Shown here: positions 16,805-25,188 of the stretch, piece by piece
How positions within the stretch are numbered: position 1 is the first letter of the stretch
Layout: each line of letters begins with the position of its first letter
Source of the DNA: Albidovulum sp.
Lineage (GTDB): Bacteria; Pseudomonadota; Alphaproteobacteria; Rhodobacterales; Rhodobacteraceae
DNA: 43,394 bases
Direction: 5' to 3'
NCBI GenBank assembly: GCA_015487815.1
Contig: WFPA01000242.1
Span: 1-43,394, forward strand
Made by a program: the position numbers and the translations under genes
The notes under the pieces: generated by a model
Database searches by the model: none
What the model was told of the DNA's origin: nothing
What the model saw: the letters and a program-made list of their open reading frames with translations, nothing else

Positions 16805-18609
16805 AACCCGTCGTTCATTATGCCATCGGGCATCGCTCCGAGCTTGAACGGCCCCATGTGCAGCTCGCGCTCGAGCGCCATGTTGCACGTGCAGAGGCAG
16901 TCGTCCTGCACGGGCCGGGCCTCCCTCCGCTGCCAGTCGCCGGCAAGAACCCGCTGGCGGAGCTGCCCCTGCCGCGACGGGGCCGACCGGCGACCCCGCT
17001 TCGCCTCCTGTTCCAGGCCCTGCGCCATCATGCCCATCGGATGCCCGACCGCCCTTTCCTCTTCACGGGCGCCCATGCGCTCGGCCCGATCGGCGCGAGC
17101 GGGCAGGAGCGGCACCCGCGCAACGGCCTTCATTGCCTCGCATTGGAGAAGCGGGACGGGCTCTCCCTCCCGTCTCTGGAATATCTGTGGCTGTCTCCCG
17201 CCTTCTTCGCGGATCGCCACTGCCGCGAAAGAATCGACCGGCTCCTCGACCCGCAAGGGGGGAGCCTTTCGGACGAACGGACGGCGCGGACGCTGGCCGA
17301 GCTCGTCGCTGCATATGGCGGGCCTGTGCATTCCATCCTTTCGCCCGAGGAAAGCGAGCCTCTCGCGCCCCTTTTCCAGGCTGATCTGCTGATCGAAAAG
17401 GGCGCGCCGGCGGTTTCATCGCGGCTGTTCGAGATCGACCCGCTCGTTCACGACCTCCACGGCGCCGACACGGCCCGCGTGCTCTCCCTTCTCCACCTCC
17501 GCGACGCGCCGCTCGAGCGGGCTCTGCGACAAACCCATTTGCGCAACATGAGACTGCGCGATTACAGCCTCCTTGCCGGGCGCTACGAGGTGATCCTGCC
17601 GCGCACAGAGCCACCGCCGGCGATGCGCGTCGCCGTTCTCGTGCATCTCTATTATCCGGACGCTCTCCTGGAGCTCTGGCCGGCGATTTCCGCCGTTCCG
17701 GGGGCGCCGCACCTGTTCATCACCACCGACACGGACAAGAAGGCCGCTTCCATCCGTGCACAGCTCGAGGCACTTTCCTGGCCTTCGCAACGGTGCGTGA
17801 TCCGGCTCGTCGAGGAAAACCGCGGGCGCGACATGGCTGCGCTCTTCATCAGCTTGCGCGAAGAAATGCTGGGCGGCCGGTTCGATGTCGCCCTGCGGCT
17901 GCACTCGAAGAAGACGCCGCAGGTGCCACGCCGTGTCGCCCTGGGGTTTCGCGAGCATCTCCTGCAGAATCTCGCCGCCTCCCACGGACACGTCAACGCC
18001 ATTCTCGCCCGATTTGCGGAGGACCCGGCACTCGGCATCGTCATCCCGCCGGTGATTCATCGCGGTTTCGCCACGCTCGGTCATGCCTGGTTCGGCAACG
18101 AAACCGGGGCGAGGCGCCTGCGAAGGGACATGGGGCTCGTCCCACCTCTCGATGCGGCAACACCGGTCGCCCCCTATGGCACCATGTTCTGGTTCCGCCC
18201 GGCTGCGCTCGAACCGCTTTTCCGCTGGCGCTGGCGCTGGCGCCATTACAACCCCGAGCCCCACCACGTCGATGGCGGATTGGCCCATGTCCAGGAACGG
18301 ATGATCTGCCTCGTCGCCCAGGACCGGGGATACGAGACACTCATGGTCATGACGCCGGAGAACGCCGCCCGCGACTATGCCGCCCTGGAACACAAGCTTC
18401 AGGCGCTGGCGGCTCACATGCCGGATGGCAACATCCTCCACCAGCTCGCATGGCTCGAGGGGCGGCGTCCGCACCAGCGGCTCCACGATGCGCTGGCGCG
18501 GCTCTACCTGCGGCTCGGCCGTGCCTCTCCGTCCCTCGGCCGGGCGCTTCTTCCGGCGGCGCGGTGCGTGTCGCGCTGGCTGCGGGGGCGAGAGGCGCTT
18601 CCTCCCTGA
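16801..18609 (+). CDS. Rhamnan-synthesis protein F (RgpF) family protein with an unrecognised N-terminal half
   Basis: The 602-residue protein has two parts. From about 275 to 530 it is an RgpF-type domain: VAVLVHLYYPDALLEL, ENRGRDMAALF, LRLHSKKTPQ, PYGTMFWFRPAALEPLF. This domain is known from streptococcal rhamnan and O-antigen loci and is thought to be glycosyltransferase-related. The first 250 residues are not recognised. A 6-bp tandem repeat near 18226 encodes Arg-Trp repeats (RWRWRWRH). The ATG overlaps the sulfotransferase stop by 4 nt. Its last 106 nt overlap the 3' end of cobM on the opposite strand. Confidence 0.82.
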   Translation: MKPVVHYAIGHRSELERPHVQLALERHVARAEAVVLHGPGLPPLPVAGKNPLAELPLPRRGRPATPLRLLFQALRHHAHRMPDRPFLFTGAHALGPIGASGQERHPRNGLHCLALEKRDGLSLPSLEYLWLSPAFFADRHCRERIDRLLDPQGGSLSDERTARTLAELVAAYGGPVHSILSPEESEPLAPLFQADLLIEKGAPAVSSRLFEIDPLVHDLHGADTARVLSLLHLRDAPLERALRQTHLRNMRLRDYSLLAGRYEVILPRTEPPPAMRVAVLVHLYYPDALLELWPAISAVPGAPHLFITTDTDKKAASIRAQLEALSWPSQRCVIRLVEENRGRDMAALFISLREEMLGGRFDVALRLHSKKTPQVPRRVALGFREHLLQNLAASHGHVNAILARFAEDPALGIVIPPVIHRGFATLGHAWFGNETGARRLRRDMGLVPPLDAATPVAPYGTMFWFRPAALEPLFRWRWRWRHYNPEPHHVDGGLAHVQERMICLVAQDRGYETLMVMTPENAARDYAALEHKLQALAAHMPDGNILHQLAWLEGRRPHQRLHDALARLYLRLGRASPSLGRALLPAARCVSRWLRGREALPP

Positions 18610-19391
18610 TCGGGCGCATCGGCAACGGAGGCGGGCCGCGGGCGCAGGACATGGGGTCTTGCCGGGTCGTAGAGGGCACTGTCCGGGAATGATGCGTTCT
18701 CGCGCAGGGCCGGCCCCACCAGAATGAGCGCCGTGCGGGTGATGCGAGCGGCCCGCACCTTTCCGCGGATGTCGGCGAGGGTGCCGCGGATGATCTGCTC
18801 GTCCGGCCAGCTGATGCGATAGCCGACGATCACCGGGCAATCGGCCCCGTAATGGGGGATCAGCTCCCGCTCCAGATGACGCAGGTTGCGGATCGAAAGA
18901 TGTATCGCCAGCGTTGCGCCGGTGCGGGCGAAATTCGCCAGCGACTCGCCTTCGGGCATGGCGGTGGATTTCATCGCCGTGCGCGTCAACACCACCGACT
19001 GGGCAATGCCCGGCACCGTCAGCTCACGGCCGATCCGTGCCGCCATCGCCGCAAAGGCCGGCACGCCGGGAACGATTTCATACGGGATTCCCTCGGCTTC
19101 GAGGCGACGGATCTGTTCGGCAATGGCACCATAGAGAGACGGGTCCCCGGAATGCACGCGCGCAACATCCTCCCCGCGTTCATGGGCCGCGCGGATCTCG
19201 GCATGAGTCTCGTCGAGAGTCATCGAGGCGGTATCGAGCACCCGGGCATCCGCCGGCGCCTCGGCGATCACCTCGGGCGGCACCAGGGAGCCGGCATAAA
19301 GACAGACCGGGGCGCGGCGGATGATCCGCAGGGCACGGAGCGTCACGAGATCCGGCGCTCCCGGCCCCGCACCGATGAAATAGACGGTCAT
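18504..19391 (-). CDS. cobM: Precorrin-4 / cobalt-precorrin-4 C11-methyltransferase
   Basis: SAM-dependent methylation at C-11 of the corrin precursor. The tetrapyrrole-methylase fold begins MTVYFIGAGPGAPDLVTLRA. VHSGDPSLYGA, PGVPAFAAMAAR, AIHLSIRNL and PVIVGYRISWPDE then follow in the CobM/CbiF order. The recognisable enzyme ends near residue 253 (DPARPHVLRPRP). Another 42 residues of Arg/Ser-rich sequence continue over the RgpF-family gene on the other strand, probably after loss of an original stop. ATG 19391 lies 4 nt after the cbiG-cobJ stop, with GGGGGGTGA upstream. CbiG next door argues that the substrate may be the cobalt-precorrin. Confidence 0.94.
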   Translation of the reverse strand: MTVYFIGAGPGAPDLVTLRALRIIRRAPVCLYAGSLVPPEVIAEAPADARVLDTASMTLDETHAEIRAAHERGEDVARVHSGDPSLYGAIAEQIRRLEAEGIPYEIVPGVPAFAAMAARIGRELTVPGIAQSVVLTRTAMKSTAMPEGESLANFARTGATLAIHLSIRNLRHLERELIPHYGADCPVIVGYRISWPDEQIIRGTLADIRGKVRAARITRTALILVGPALRENASFPDSALYDPARPHVLRPRPASVADAPDQGGSASRPRSQRDTHRAAGRSARPRDGEARPSRR

Positions 19392-19395
19392 GTGG

Positions 19396-21267
19396 TCACC
19401 CCCCATCGAGCTTGCGGGCATATCCTCGCGGTGTATAGGCGCGGTCGTTGCCCCCCTGGCGGAAGCGGCGTGATGCGGATGAACCCACGAGCACCACTGT
19501 CAGCATGTCCACGCGGCCCGGGGTGAGATCGGCAAGACGAACGATCTCGACCCTCTCGTCGGTACGTCCCAGATCTCGCGCCAGAACCACCGGTGTGTCG
19601 GCGGGGCGGTGTTTCAGGAGCATGTCGCGGGCCTGCACGAGAAGATCCTGCCGGCGGCGCGATACCGGGTTGTAGAAGGCGATGACGAAATCGCCCCGCG
19701 CCGCCGCTTCGATCCGCGCGAGGATGGTTTCCCGCGGCGTCAGCAGATCGGAAAGGGAAATCGCACAGAAATCATGCCCGATGAGAGCGCCCGCTCGGGC
19801 GGAAGCGGCCTGCATGGCCGTGATGCCGGGTGCAAACACGATCTCCGCCCGCCGTGCGGCATCGGACACGCCACCTTCATCGACCGGGCGGTCGAGCAGC
19901 TCGCAGACGAGGGCGCCCATGGCGTAGATTCCGGCATCACCCGAGGAGACGAGGGCGACACGGCGCCCGGCTCCCGCCGCCTCCAGCGCATGGCGGCAGC
20001 GCGCCTCCTCGCTGCCCAGGGGGAATTCGACCCGCTTCTTGCCCCGGGCCAGAGGGCCGAGAAGATCGAGATAGAGGCCGTAGCCCACGAGCTCCTCCGC
20101 CTCGGCGATGAGGCGGCTTGCCTCGGGTGTTCGCCAGGTCGGCGCGCCGGGGCCGATCCCGATCACCGCCAGCCGCCCGCGGGGCCGGCCGCGCAGGGCG
20201 TCGATCGGGCCGGGTGCCTCGGCAAGCGCCGCCGTGGCCCGGGCCGTCTTGCGCTTGGCAAGGACAAGCCGCCCCGCCGCACCTACGGCCGCCAGCGCCG
20301 CGTTTTCCGCCACGCCATGAGTGCCGACCTCCGCCTTGACGATCCCGGACGGCGAGGCGCTTCGCGGGGTTTCCCTCTCGAGTTCGTCCGCCGTGAAGAA
20401 CTGGACCGGGCATTGCCAGTCGCGGGCAAGCGTCAGGATTGCCGGCTCGTCGGCCTTGATGTCGATGGTCGCGACCGAATGCAGCGCGGCCGGCACGATC
20501 CCTGCCTCGGCCAGCACGCTTTCGGCCAGTTGCCGCAGCTCTTCGGGCGGGCAGTCGCGGGCACAGCCGAGGCCGAGAACATGACGTTTCGGCCGGTATT
20601 TCAGGATAATGCCGTCCCCGGATACCGGATTGTCACCTGTCGCCCCTCCCGGCCCGAAATGAAGGCGGACGGCGGCATGCCCTTTCCCGGCGCCGTCAGC
20701 TTCGCGACCGTTCTCGAGCGGCGCAAGCCATGCCTCGGCTCCGGCCGGATTTCCCTCCATTTCGAGCGCCGCGCCATCGAGAAGAGCGGCCATCGCCGCC
20801 TTGGCGTCTTCCGGGTTCTCAAGCACCCAACCGGGCGGCGGCGCATCGAGCGCGATACCGAAATGCCGTTCCCCCGCCGTGCTGAGGGCGGCGTGGCCCC
20901 CCGTGATCGCGGCCACCTCCAGCGCCAGGGCATTGCTCCCCCGGTGACCGCCGAGAAGCGGGATCACCTCGGCCCCGTCCTCCGTCACCACCACAACCGG
21001 CGGTTCCAGCCGCTTGGAAAGGAGCACCGGCGCCAGCGCCCGGATGACGATGCCGCTGGCAGCAAGGGCGATGATCGGCCGGCCGGCAAGGAACAGCTCC
21101 TGCAGCGTGGTGACCACGTCCCCCACGAGCGTGTCGCCCGCGCCGCCAGCTCTCGGCGTGAGGAAAAGCTCGGCTCCGAGCTGCTCGGCCAGCCGCGATG
21201 CCAGCTCGCCTCCGCTGCGGGTAAGGGCAAGGATGGCGGTTCTTTCTGCCCGGACGGTCACAGCCAC
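19396..21267 (-). CDS. cobJ: CbiG - CobJ/CbiH fusion: cobalt-precorrin-5A hydrolase and (cobalt-)precorrin-3B C17-methyltransferase
   Basis: A 623-residue two-enzyme fusion. Residues 1-350 are CbiG: the N-terminal block LLGGHRGSNALALEVA (104-119) and the CbiG C-terminal/CobE-like block GLGCARDCPPEEL (232-244), then VATIDIKADE. From about 365 a tetrapyrrole methylase of the CobJ/CbiH type follows: RLAVIGIGPGAPTWRTPEA, LVSSGDAGIYAMGA, PGITAMQAASARAGA, DFVIAFYNPVSRRR. CobJ drives C-17 methylation with ring contraction; CbiG opens the delta-lactone after C-11 methylation. The start is GTG 21267 with AAGGGG 8 nt upstream, overlapping cobI by 10 nt; GTG 21261 is an alternative. Confidence 0.93.
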   Translation of the reverse strand: MAVTVRAERTAILALTRSGGELASRLAEQLGAELFLTPRAGGAGDTLVGDVVTTLQELFLAGRPIIALAASGIVIRALAPVLLSKRLEPPVVVVTEDGAEVIPLLGGHRGSNALALEVAAITGGHAALSTAGERHFGIALDAPPPGWVLENPEDAKAAMAALLDGAALEMEGNPAGAEAWLAPLENGREADGAGKGHAAVRLHFGPGGATGDNPVSGDGIILKYRPKRHVLGLGCARDCPPEELRQLAESVLAEAGIVPAALHSVATIDIKADEPAILTLARDWQCPVQFFTADELERETPRSASPSGIVKAEVGTHGVAENAALAAVGAAGRLVLAKRKTARATAALAEAPGPIDALRGRPRGRLAVIGIGPGAPTWRTPEASRLIAEAEELVGYGLYLDLLGPLARGKKRVEFPLGSEEARCRHALEAAGAGRRVALVSSGDAGIYAMGALVCELLDRPVDEGGVSDAARRAEIVFAPGITAMQAASARAGALIGHDFCAISLSDLLTPRETILARIEAAARGDFVIAFYNPVSRRRQDLLVQARDMLLKHRPADTPVVLARDLGRTDERVEIVRLADLTPGRVDMLTVVLVGSSASRRFRQGGNDRAYTPRGYARKLDGG

Positions 21268-21959
21268 GAATCATTCCCCTTACGGATCAGGATCATCGAG
21301 AAATAGGGAGCCTCCTCCGCCGCCTCGGCAAGCGGCAACACCGCCTCGCTGGGCAGGGAAGCGTGGATGACGAGCCGCGCAGACCCTTCGAGACCGAGCG
21401 CGGTGACAATCCGCTTCAGGCGGCCCAGATGCCGGCCGACCTTGGGAATCGCAATCGCATCGGCCGCGGCGATGACCGCCGCGATCTCGTCATCGGCGCG
21501 TGTGGCCGGAATCACGGTCAGCGCCTCCTTGCGCCCTGCAAGCGGCAAGCGGGCGGCCGCGGCGCAGGCACCGAGGGAAGAGACGCCCGGCACCACCTCG
21601 ACCGGACAGCACGAGGCGAGACGGGAGAGAAGATACATGAAGGAGCCGTAGAGCAGCGGATCGCCCTCGCACAGCACGCCGACATCACGCCCGGCCTCGA
21701 GATGCGCCCCGATGGCGGCGGCAGCAGCGTCATAGGCGCGTTGCGCCGGCTCCCGCGCGGTCGTCATCGGGATCGTGAAGGGGAGCGGGATGCTTGCCGG
21801 TGGTATGTGCGCGGCCGCAATCTCGTGGGCGAAGCCGGGGCGGCCCGGCAGTTCCGGCCAGGCGATCACCGGCAGCGCCTGCAACAGCCGCACGGCCTTG
21901 AGGGTGAGCAGCTCCGGGTCGCCGGGGCCGACGCCAATGCCGTAGAGCTTTCCGCTCAT
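21258..21959 (-). CDS. cobI: Precorrin-2 / cobalt-factor II C20-methyltransferase
   Basis: Adds the C-20 methyl group with SAM. The 233-residue protein begins [24 protein letters not shown], followed by CEGDPLLYGSFMYLL, VPGVSSLGACAAA and IAIPKVGRHLGRL, the CobI/CbiL pattern. The ATG at 21959 overlaps the cobL stop by 4 nt (ATGA); the frame is open upstream, but that part is a shadow of cobL. Whether it uses the metal-free or cobalt form cannot be read from sequence. Confidence 0.94.
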   Translation of the reverse strand: MSGKLYGIGVGPGDPELLTLKAVRLLQALPVIAWPELPGRPGFAHEIAAAHIPPASIPLPFTIPMTTAREPAQRAYDAAAAAIGAHLEAGRDVGVLCEGDPLLYGSFMYLLSRLASCCPVEVVPGVSSLGACAAAARLPLAGRKEALTVIPATRADDEIAAVIAAADAIAIPKVGRHLGRLKRIVTALGLEGSARLVIHASLPSEAVLPLAEAAEEAPYFSMILIRKGNDSWL

Positions 21960-23179
21960 GCTTCCTCCACCGGCTTGATCGCGCTCCAGAGCGTGACATG
22001 CCTGAGCGGCCGCCATGCCGTCATTTCGCCGAGGCGCTCGGCCCGTTCGATGCCGATGCGCACGAGATCGCCCCCAAGTGTCGCCTGCATTTCGCCGAGC
22101 ACCCTCTCGCTGCCAAGGCTGACGGCAGAGGCGGCGATCCGCCCCGCAGGCTTCAGCCGCTTCCAGGCAAGGCGGATGGTCCCGGGCGAGATGCCACCGC
22201 CGAGAAACACCGCATCGGGCCGTGGCAGATCGGTCAGCGCCTCGGGCGCTTCCCCCTCGATCAGCCTCAGCCGCGGCGCCCCCAGACGAATGGCATTCTC
22301 CCGCGCCAGCGCCAGCCGGTCGGCCCGCCGGTCGATGCCGATCGCCTGCGCATCGCGAGCCGCACGCATCCACTCGATCGCCACCGACCCCGAACCGCAG
22401 CCGATGTCCCACAGAAGCTGCCCACGCATCGGCATCAGCCGGGAGAGCACCAGCGCCCGCACTTCGCGCTTGGTCATCACCCCGTCGGAGCGGAAGGCCG
22501 CATCCGGCAGACCGGGCATCTGCGACCGGATCTCGGCCGCGGGGCCGGGAATGATCTCGACACCCATCGTGTTGAAGGGCGGGACCTTGCCCTGCCATTC
22601 TTCCGCGGTGGCGGAATGGCGGGTTTCCTCGTGCGTGCCCATATCGGCAAACACGTGAAGCCGGCTCGGCCCGTAACCGCGCTCTGTCAGGATACGGGCG
22701 ATCTCGGCCGGCGTGTCCTCGCCCGTCGTCAGCACCAGCCACCGCATTCCCGGCTGGATGAAGGGAATGACCTGCTCGACGGGGCGGCCATGGACGGTCA
22801 GCGTCTCGAGATCGGCCAGCGACCAGCCGAGACGACAGGCGGCGAGCTGAAAGGCCGACAGCTGTGGATAAAAGGCGGTCTCTTCCTTGGGGAAGGCACG
22901 GGCGATGCGGGCGCCCACCGAATACCACAGAGGATCGCCGGTCGCGAGAACGGCCAGTTGCCGGCCCCGATGGGCGGCGATGGTGTCGATCAGGGCGCTG
23001 AAGGGCGAAGGCCAGGCAATGCGCTCGGCCCTGATCTCCGGGGTCAGCCGGTGATGCCGGTCGGCGCCGATGACAAGCTCGGCCTGCTCGAGCGCAGCCC
23101 GTGCCGCCGGCCGCAGCCCGGCGAGCCCGTCGGGGCCGAAGCCGATGACATGAAGCCAGGGGCGGGCCGCATCAGCCAT
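21956..23179 (-). CDS. cobL: Precorrin-6Y C5,15-methyltransferase (decarboxylating), CbiE-CbiT fusion
   Basis: The 407-residue bifunctional enzyme methylates C-5 and C-15 and decarboxylates the C-12 acetate. The N-terminal CbiE half starts [15 protein letters not shown] and includes [17 protein letters not shown]. The C-terminal CbiT half has the SAM-binding [20 protein letters not shown] and [13 protein letters not shown] 23179 lies 8 nt inside the end of cobH, and the longer upstream frame is not CobL-like. Fused CbiET is the usual CobL form in proteobacteria. Confidence 0.95.
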   Translation of the reverse strand: MADAARPWLHVIGFGPDGLAGLRPAARAALEQAELVIGADRHHRLTPEIRAERIAWPSPFSALIDTIAAHRGRQLAVLATGDPLWYSVGARIARAFPKEETAFYPQLSAFQLAACRLGWSLADLETLTVHGRPVEQVIPFIQPGMRWLVLTTGEDTPAEIARILTERGYGPSRLHVFADMGTHEETRHSATAEEWQGKVPPFNTMGVEIIPGPAAEIRSQMPGLPDAAFRSDGVMTKREVRALVLSRLMPMRGQLLWDIGCGSGSVAIEWMRAARDAQAIGIDRRADRLALARENAIRLGAPRLRLIEGEAPEALTDLPRPDAVFLGGGISPGTIRLAWKRLKPAGRIAASAVSLGSERVLGEMQATLGGDLVRIGIERAERLGEMTAWRPLRHVTLWSAIKPVEEA

Positions 23180-23831
23180 CGGCCGCCTCCTCGCCGGGCA
23201 GGCCGGCCGCAAGCGCGTTGACCGCGGCCGCTGCCATGGCCGAACCGCCGCGCCGGCCCCGCAGGGTGACGAATTCGGCGCCGCGCGGATCGGCCGCGAG
23301 TGCCGCCTTGCTCTCGGCCGCACCTACGAAACCCACCGGGAAGCCGAGTATCACCGCCGGCCGCGGCCAGCCTTCGTCGAGTCGCTCGAGGAGATGAAAA
23401 AGGGCCGTCGGCGCATTGCCGATCGCCACCACCGCTCCTTCGAGCCGCGGTCGCCACAGATCGACCGCCGCCGCCGAGCGCGTGGTGCCAAGATCGGCAG
23501 CCAGCCTCGGCACAGCCGGATCTTCGAGCGTGACGACGACATCGTTTTCTGCCGGCAGCTTGTCGCGGATGATGCCGGCAGCCACCATCGAACAGTCGCA
23601 GAGAATCGGCGCGCCGGCGGCCAGCGCCTCGACCCCGGCCCGTGCCGCCCCGGGGCTGAAGGCGATCCGGTCGGCGATCTCGACCATGCCCGAGGCGTGA
23701 ACCAGCCGCACGATCACCGGCTGCATCGACGGCGGAAAGCGGCCGAGCCGGGCCTCGCGGCGCACCGTCTCGAAGCTGCGGCGGTAGATCTCGGCCGGAT
23801 CCTTCAGATATCGCAACGGCGGTCGCGTCAT
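23172..23831 (-). CDS. cobH: Precorrin-8X methylmutase
   Basis: Moves the C-11 methyl group to C-12 to form hydrogenobyrinate (or cobyrinate if cobalt is already present; CbiC). The catalytic His is in RLVHASGM (H45). [41 protein letters not shown] and [16 protein letters not shown] are the family blocks. The 219-residue length is typical. It starts 4 nt after the cbiX stop and overlaps cobL. Confidence 0.96.
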   Translation of the reverse strand: MTRPPLRYLKDPAEIYRRSFETVRREARLGRFPPSMQPVIVRLVHASGMVEIADRIAFSPGAARAGVEALAAGAPILCDCSMVAAGIIRDKLPAENDVVVTLEDPAVPRLAADLGTTRSAAAVDLWRPRLEGAVVAIGNAPTALFHLLERLDEGWPRPAVILGFPVGFVGAAESKAALAADPRGAEFVTLRGRRGGSAMAAAAVNALAAGLPGEEAADG

Positions 23832-23835
23832 CGAC

Positions 23836-24960
23836 TCACCTCTTGCTGCGCCGCACGCTCACCGGCCCCAGCGGATGATCCGCATGGGGGTAACGATGGT
23901 GATGGTGGTGATGGTGGTGATGGTGCTCGTCATCATGATGGTGATGGTGATGCGCGGCCATCTCGAGACGGCACTCCCCGGTGCAGAAATCGTCACACAG
24001 GGTGCATGCCGCCACATTCGAGCCCGGCGCCGAAGCCCCCTGCCCCTCGACATGGTGATGATGACTTTCCTGAGGCGTGCCCACTTCCTCTTCGAAACCG
24101 AGAATTCGCGTGCGGTACTTGCACATCGCACAGCTTGGCGGCGGCGCCTCTCCCATCTGCTCCATGATACGTTCGACGAAGGCCGCCATCACCTCGGGAT
24201 GATCATTGAGATAACCGGCCTTGACGAACTCGATCCCGGGATGGGCGGTGGCAACCCGGTCGGTGAAGCCGTATATCCGATCGACGAGAATGCCCGTGAA
24301 GAGCATGTAGGGGAAAACGACAATGCGCCGATAACCGAGCTTCGCCGCATGCTCCAGCGTCGGCTGCACCAGCGGGAAGGTGACGCCGGAATAGCCGACT
24401 TCGCACCAGCCGAAGCCCATGCCCTCCCACAGCATCCGCGCCAGCTTGGCGACATTGCCGTTGGCGTCGGGATCGGAGGCGCCGCGGCCGATGACGACAA
24501 GACAGGTTTCCTCGGGCGGTACCGGGCCGGAGGCGGCATCGGCCGCGGCCATCGCTTCGCGCACCCGGTCGCCGGCGGCCGCCAGAAGATGGGCATCGAT
24601 GCCGAGCTCGCGGCCCATGGTGATCTCGATGCCATGTTCGGCGGCATAGCGCGCGAGCACCGTCGGCACGTCGTTCTTGGTGTGCATGGCGGCGAACAGC
24701 ATGCCGGGAACCGCATAGATGCGCGTGCAACCGGCCTCGCGCAGCCGGTCGAGCCCGTCGCGGATCACCGGGTTGGCGAATTCGAGATAGCCGTGGGCGA
24801 CTTCCCAGCTTTCGGGCAGAAAGGCCGGCAGCCTTTCTGCAAGAGCTGCAAATTCGGCCACGGCCCGCTCGTCCCGCGAGCCATGGCCACAGAGCATGAC
24901 ACCGATTCTGCCGCCATCCTCGGCGGTTCGGGGAAGATCTGTCGGGGGAAGCATGTCCAT
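23836..24960 (-). CDS. cbiX: Sirohydrochlorin cobaltochelatase, long form (CbiX) with Cys/His-rich tail
   Basis: Inserts cobalt into sirohydrochlorin, the entry step of the cobalt-early corrin route. Residues 1-270 contain two chelatase half-domains: [14 protein letters not shown] (H26) in the first, [11 protein letters not shown] and [18 protein letters not shown] in the second. The tail has CAMCKYR (C277, C280), HHHHVEG (300-303), a CxxCx3Cx3C cluster (C319, C322, C326, C330), then six and ten consecutive His (337-342, 346-355). Long CbiX proteins with Fe-S and His-rich tails are known. ATG 24960 has GAGGAG 7 nt upstream; the frame is open further 5', but this Shine-Dalgarno decides it. It leads the six-gene operon. 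Confidence 0.92.
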   Translation of the reverse strand: MDMLPPTDLPRTAEDGGRIGVMLCGHGSRDERAVAEFAALAERLPAFLPESWEVAHGYLEFANPVIRDGLDRLREAGCTRIYAVPGMLFAAMHTKNDVPTVLARYAAEHGIEITMGRELGIDAHLLAAAGDRVREAMAAADAASGPVPPEETCLVVIGRGASDPDANGNVAKLARMLWEGMGFGWCEVGYSGVTFPLVQPTLEHAAKLGYRRIVVFPYMLFTGILVDRIYGFTDRVATAHPGIEFVKAGYLNDHPEVMAAFVERIMEQMGEAPPPSCAMCKYRTRILGFEEEVGTPQESHHHHVEGQGASAPGSNVAACTLCDDFCTGECRLEMAAHHHHHHDDEHHHHHHHHHHRYPHADHPLGPVSVRRSKR

Positions 24961-24961
24961 C

Positions 24962-24996
24962 GGCGGTCTCCTCATGCAACGCCCGAAGAGACCGCC
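24962..24996 (-). promoter_or_regulatory. Leader hairpin covering the cbiX Shine-Dalgarno
   Basis: A perfect 9-bp inverted repeat, GGCGGTCTC / GAGACCGCC, encloses a 17-nt loop. On the cbiX mRNA the 3' arm shares bases with the GAGGAG Shine-Dalgarno (24973-24968), so folding would hide part of the ribosome site. The 5' arm lies inside the last codons of a candidate upstream ORF. No B12-box riboswitch core (for example GCCACTG) is visible. A translational switch is inferred. Confidence 0.6.
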
Positions 24997-25058
24997 TCGC
25001 GGCGGGTGACGACGCTGGCCTCCGATCCCCGGTTTGGGTCGATCTCGGCGCAGCCCAC
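24972..25058 (-). CDS. Candidate 28-codon upstream ORF (leader peptide) of cbiX
   Basis: The frame starts GTG at 25058 (GAGGGG 8 nt upstream) and ends TGA at 24974-24972. It encodes 28 residues that end EAVSSGVA and include AEIDPNRGSEAS and VVTRREAV. It stops inside the loop of the hairpin that hides the cbiX Shine-Dalgarno. A ribosome reading it would open that hairpin, so it could couple leader translation to cbiX expression. Known leader-peptide families were not matched. It could be a chance ORF. Confidence 0.35.
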   Translation of the reverse strand: MGCAEIDPNRGSEASVVTRREAVSSGVA

Positions 25059-25112
25059 CTCTCGGGCCCCTCGGACTTCGTCCTCTCCCGCTTACTTCCG
25101 CATGAAGGATGC

Positions 25113-25146
25113 TGCAAGCGCAAAGGCCCCGGCGCCATCGCTTGCA
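25113..25146. promoter_or_regulatory. Inverted repeat between the divergent corrin operons
   Basis: TGCAAGCG (25113-25120) and CGCTTGCA (25139-25146) form a perfect 8-bp inverted repeat with an 18-bp spacer. The right arm overlaps TTGCAT (25142-25147), which with TAGGGA 18 nt further on is a weak promoter candidate for the DUF1636 gene. The position in the 228-nt divergent gap suits an operator serving both operons. No regulator is encoded nearby. Confidence 0.4.
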
Positions 25147-25188
25147 TGCGCGTGACAATTCGGCCTAGGGAAGCGCGAAGGAGGCGCC

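Noticed and set aside
18224-18245. Tandem 6-bp repeat in the RgpF-family gene as a regulatory repeat
   Set aside because: It has only about three copies, stays in frame and encodes Arg-Trp; there is no further structure.
23895-23950. Microsatellite-like (GATGGT)n repeat as a phase-variation tract
   Set aside because: The repeat encodes the poly-His tail of CbiX in frame and is explained by metal-binding codons; slippage cannot be judged from one sequence.
24960-25188. Cobalamin riboswitch upstream of cbiX or the DUF1636 gene
   Set aside because: The leader has GGAGACCGCC, which resembles part of a B12 box. The core elements (such as GCCACTG and the GGGAA / CCCCGCAACTG region) are not present on either strand.
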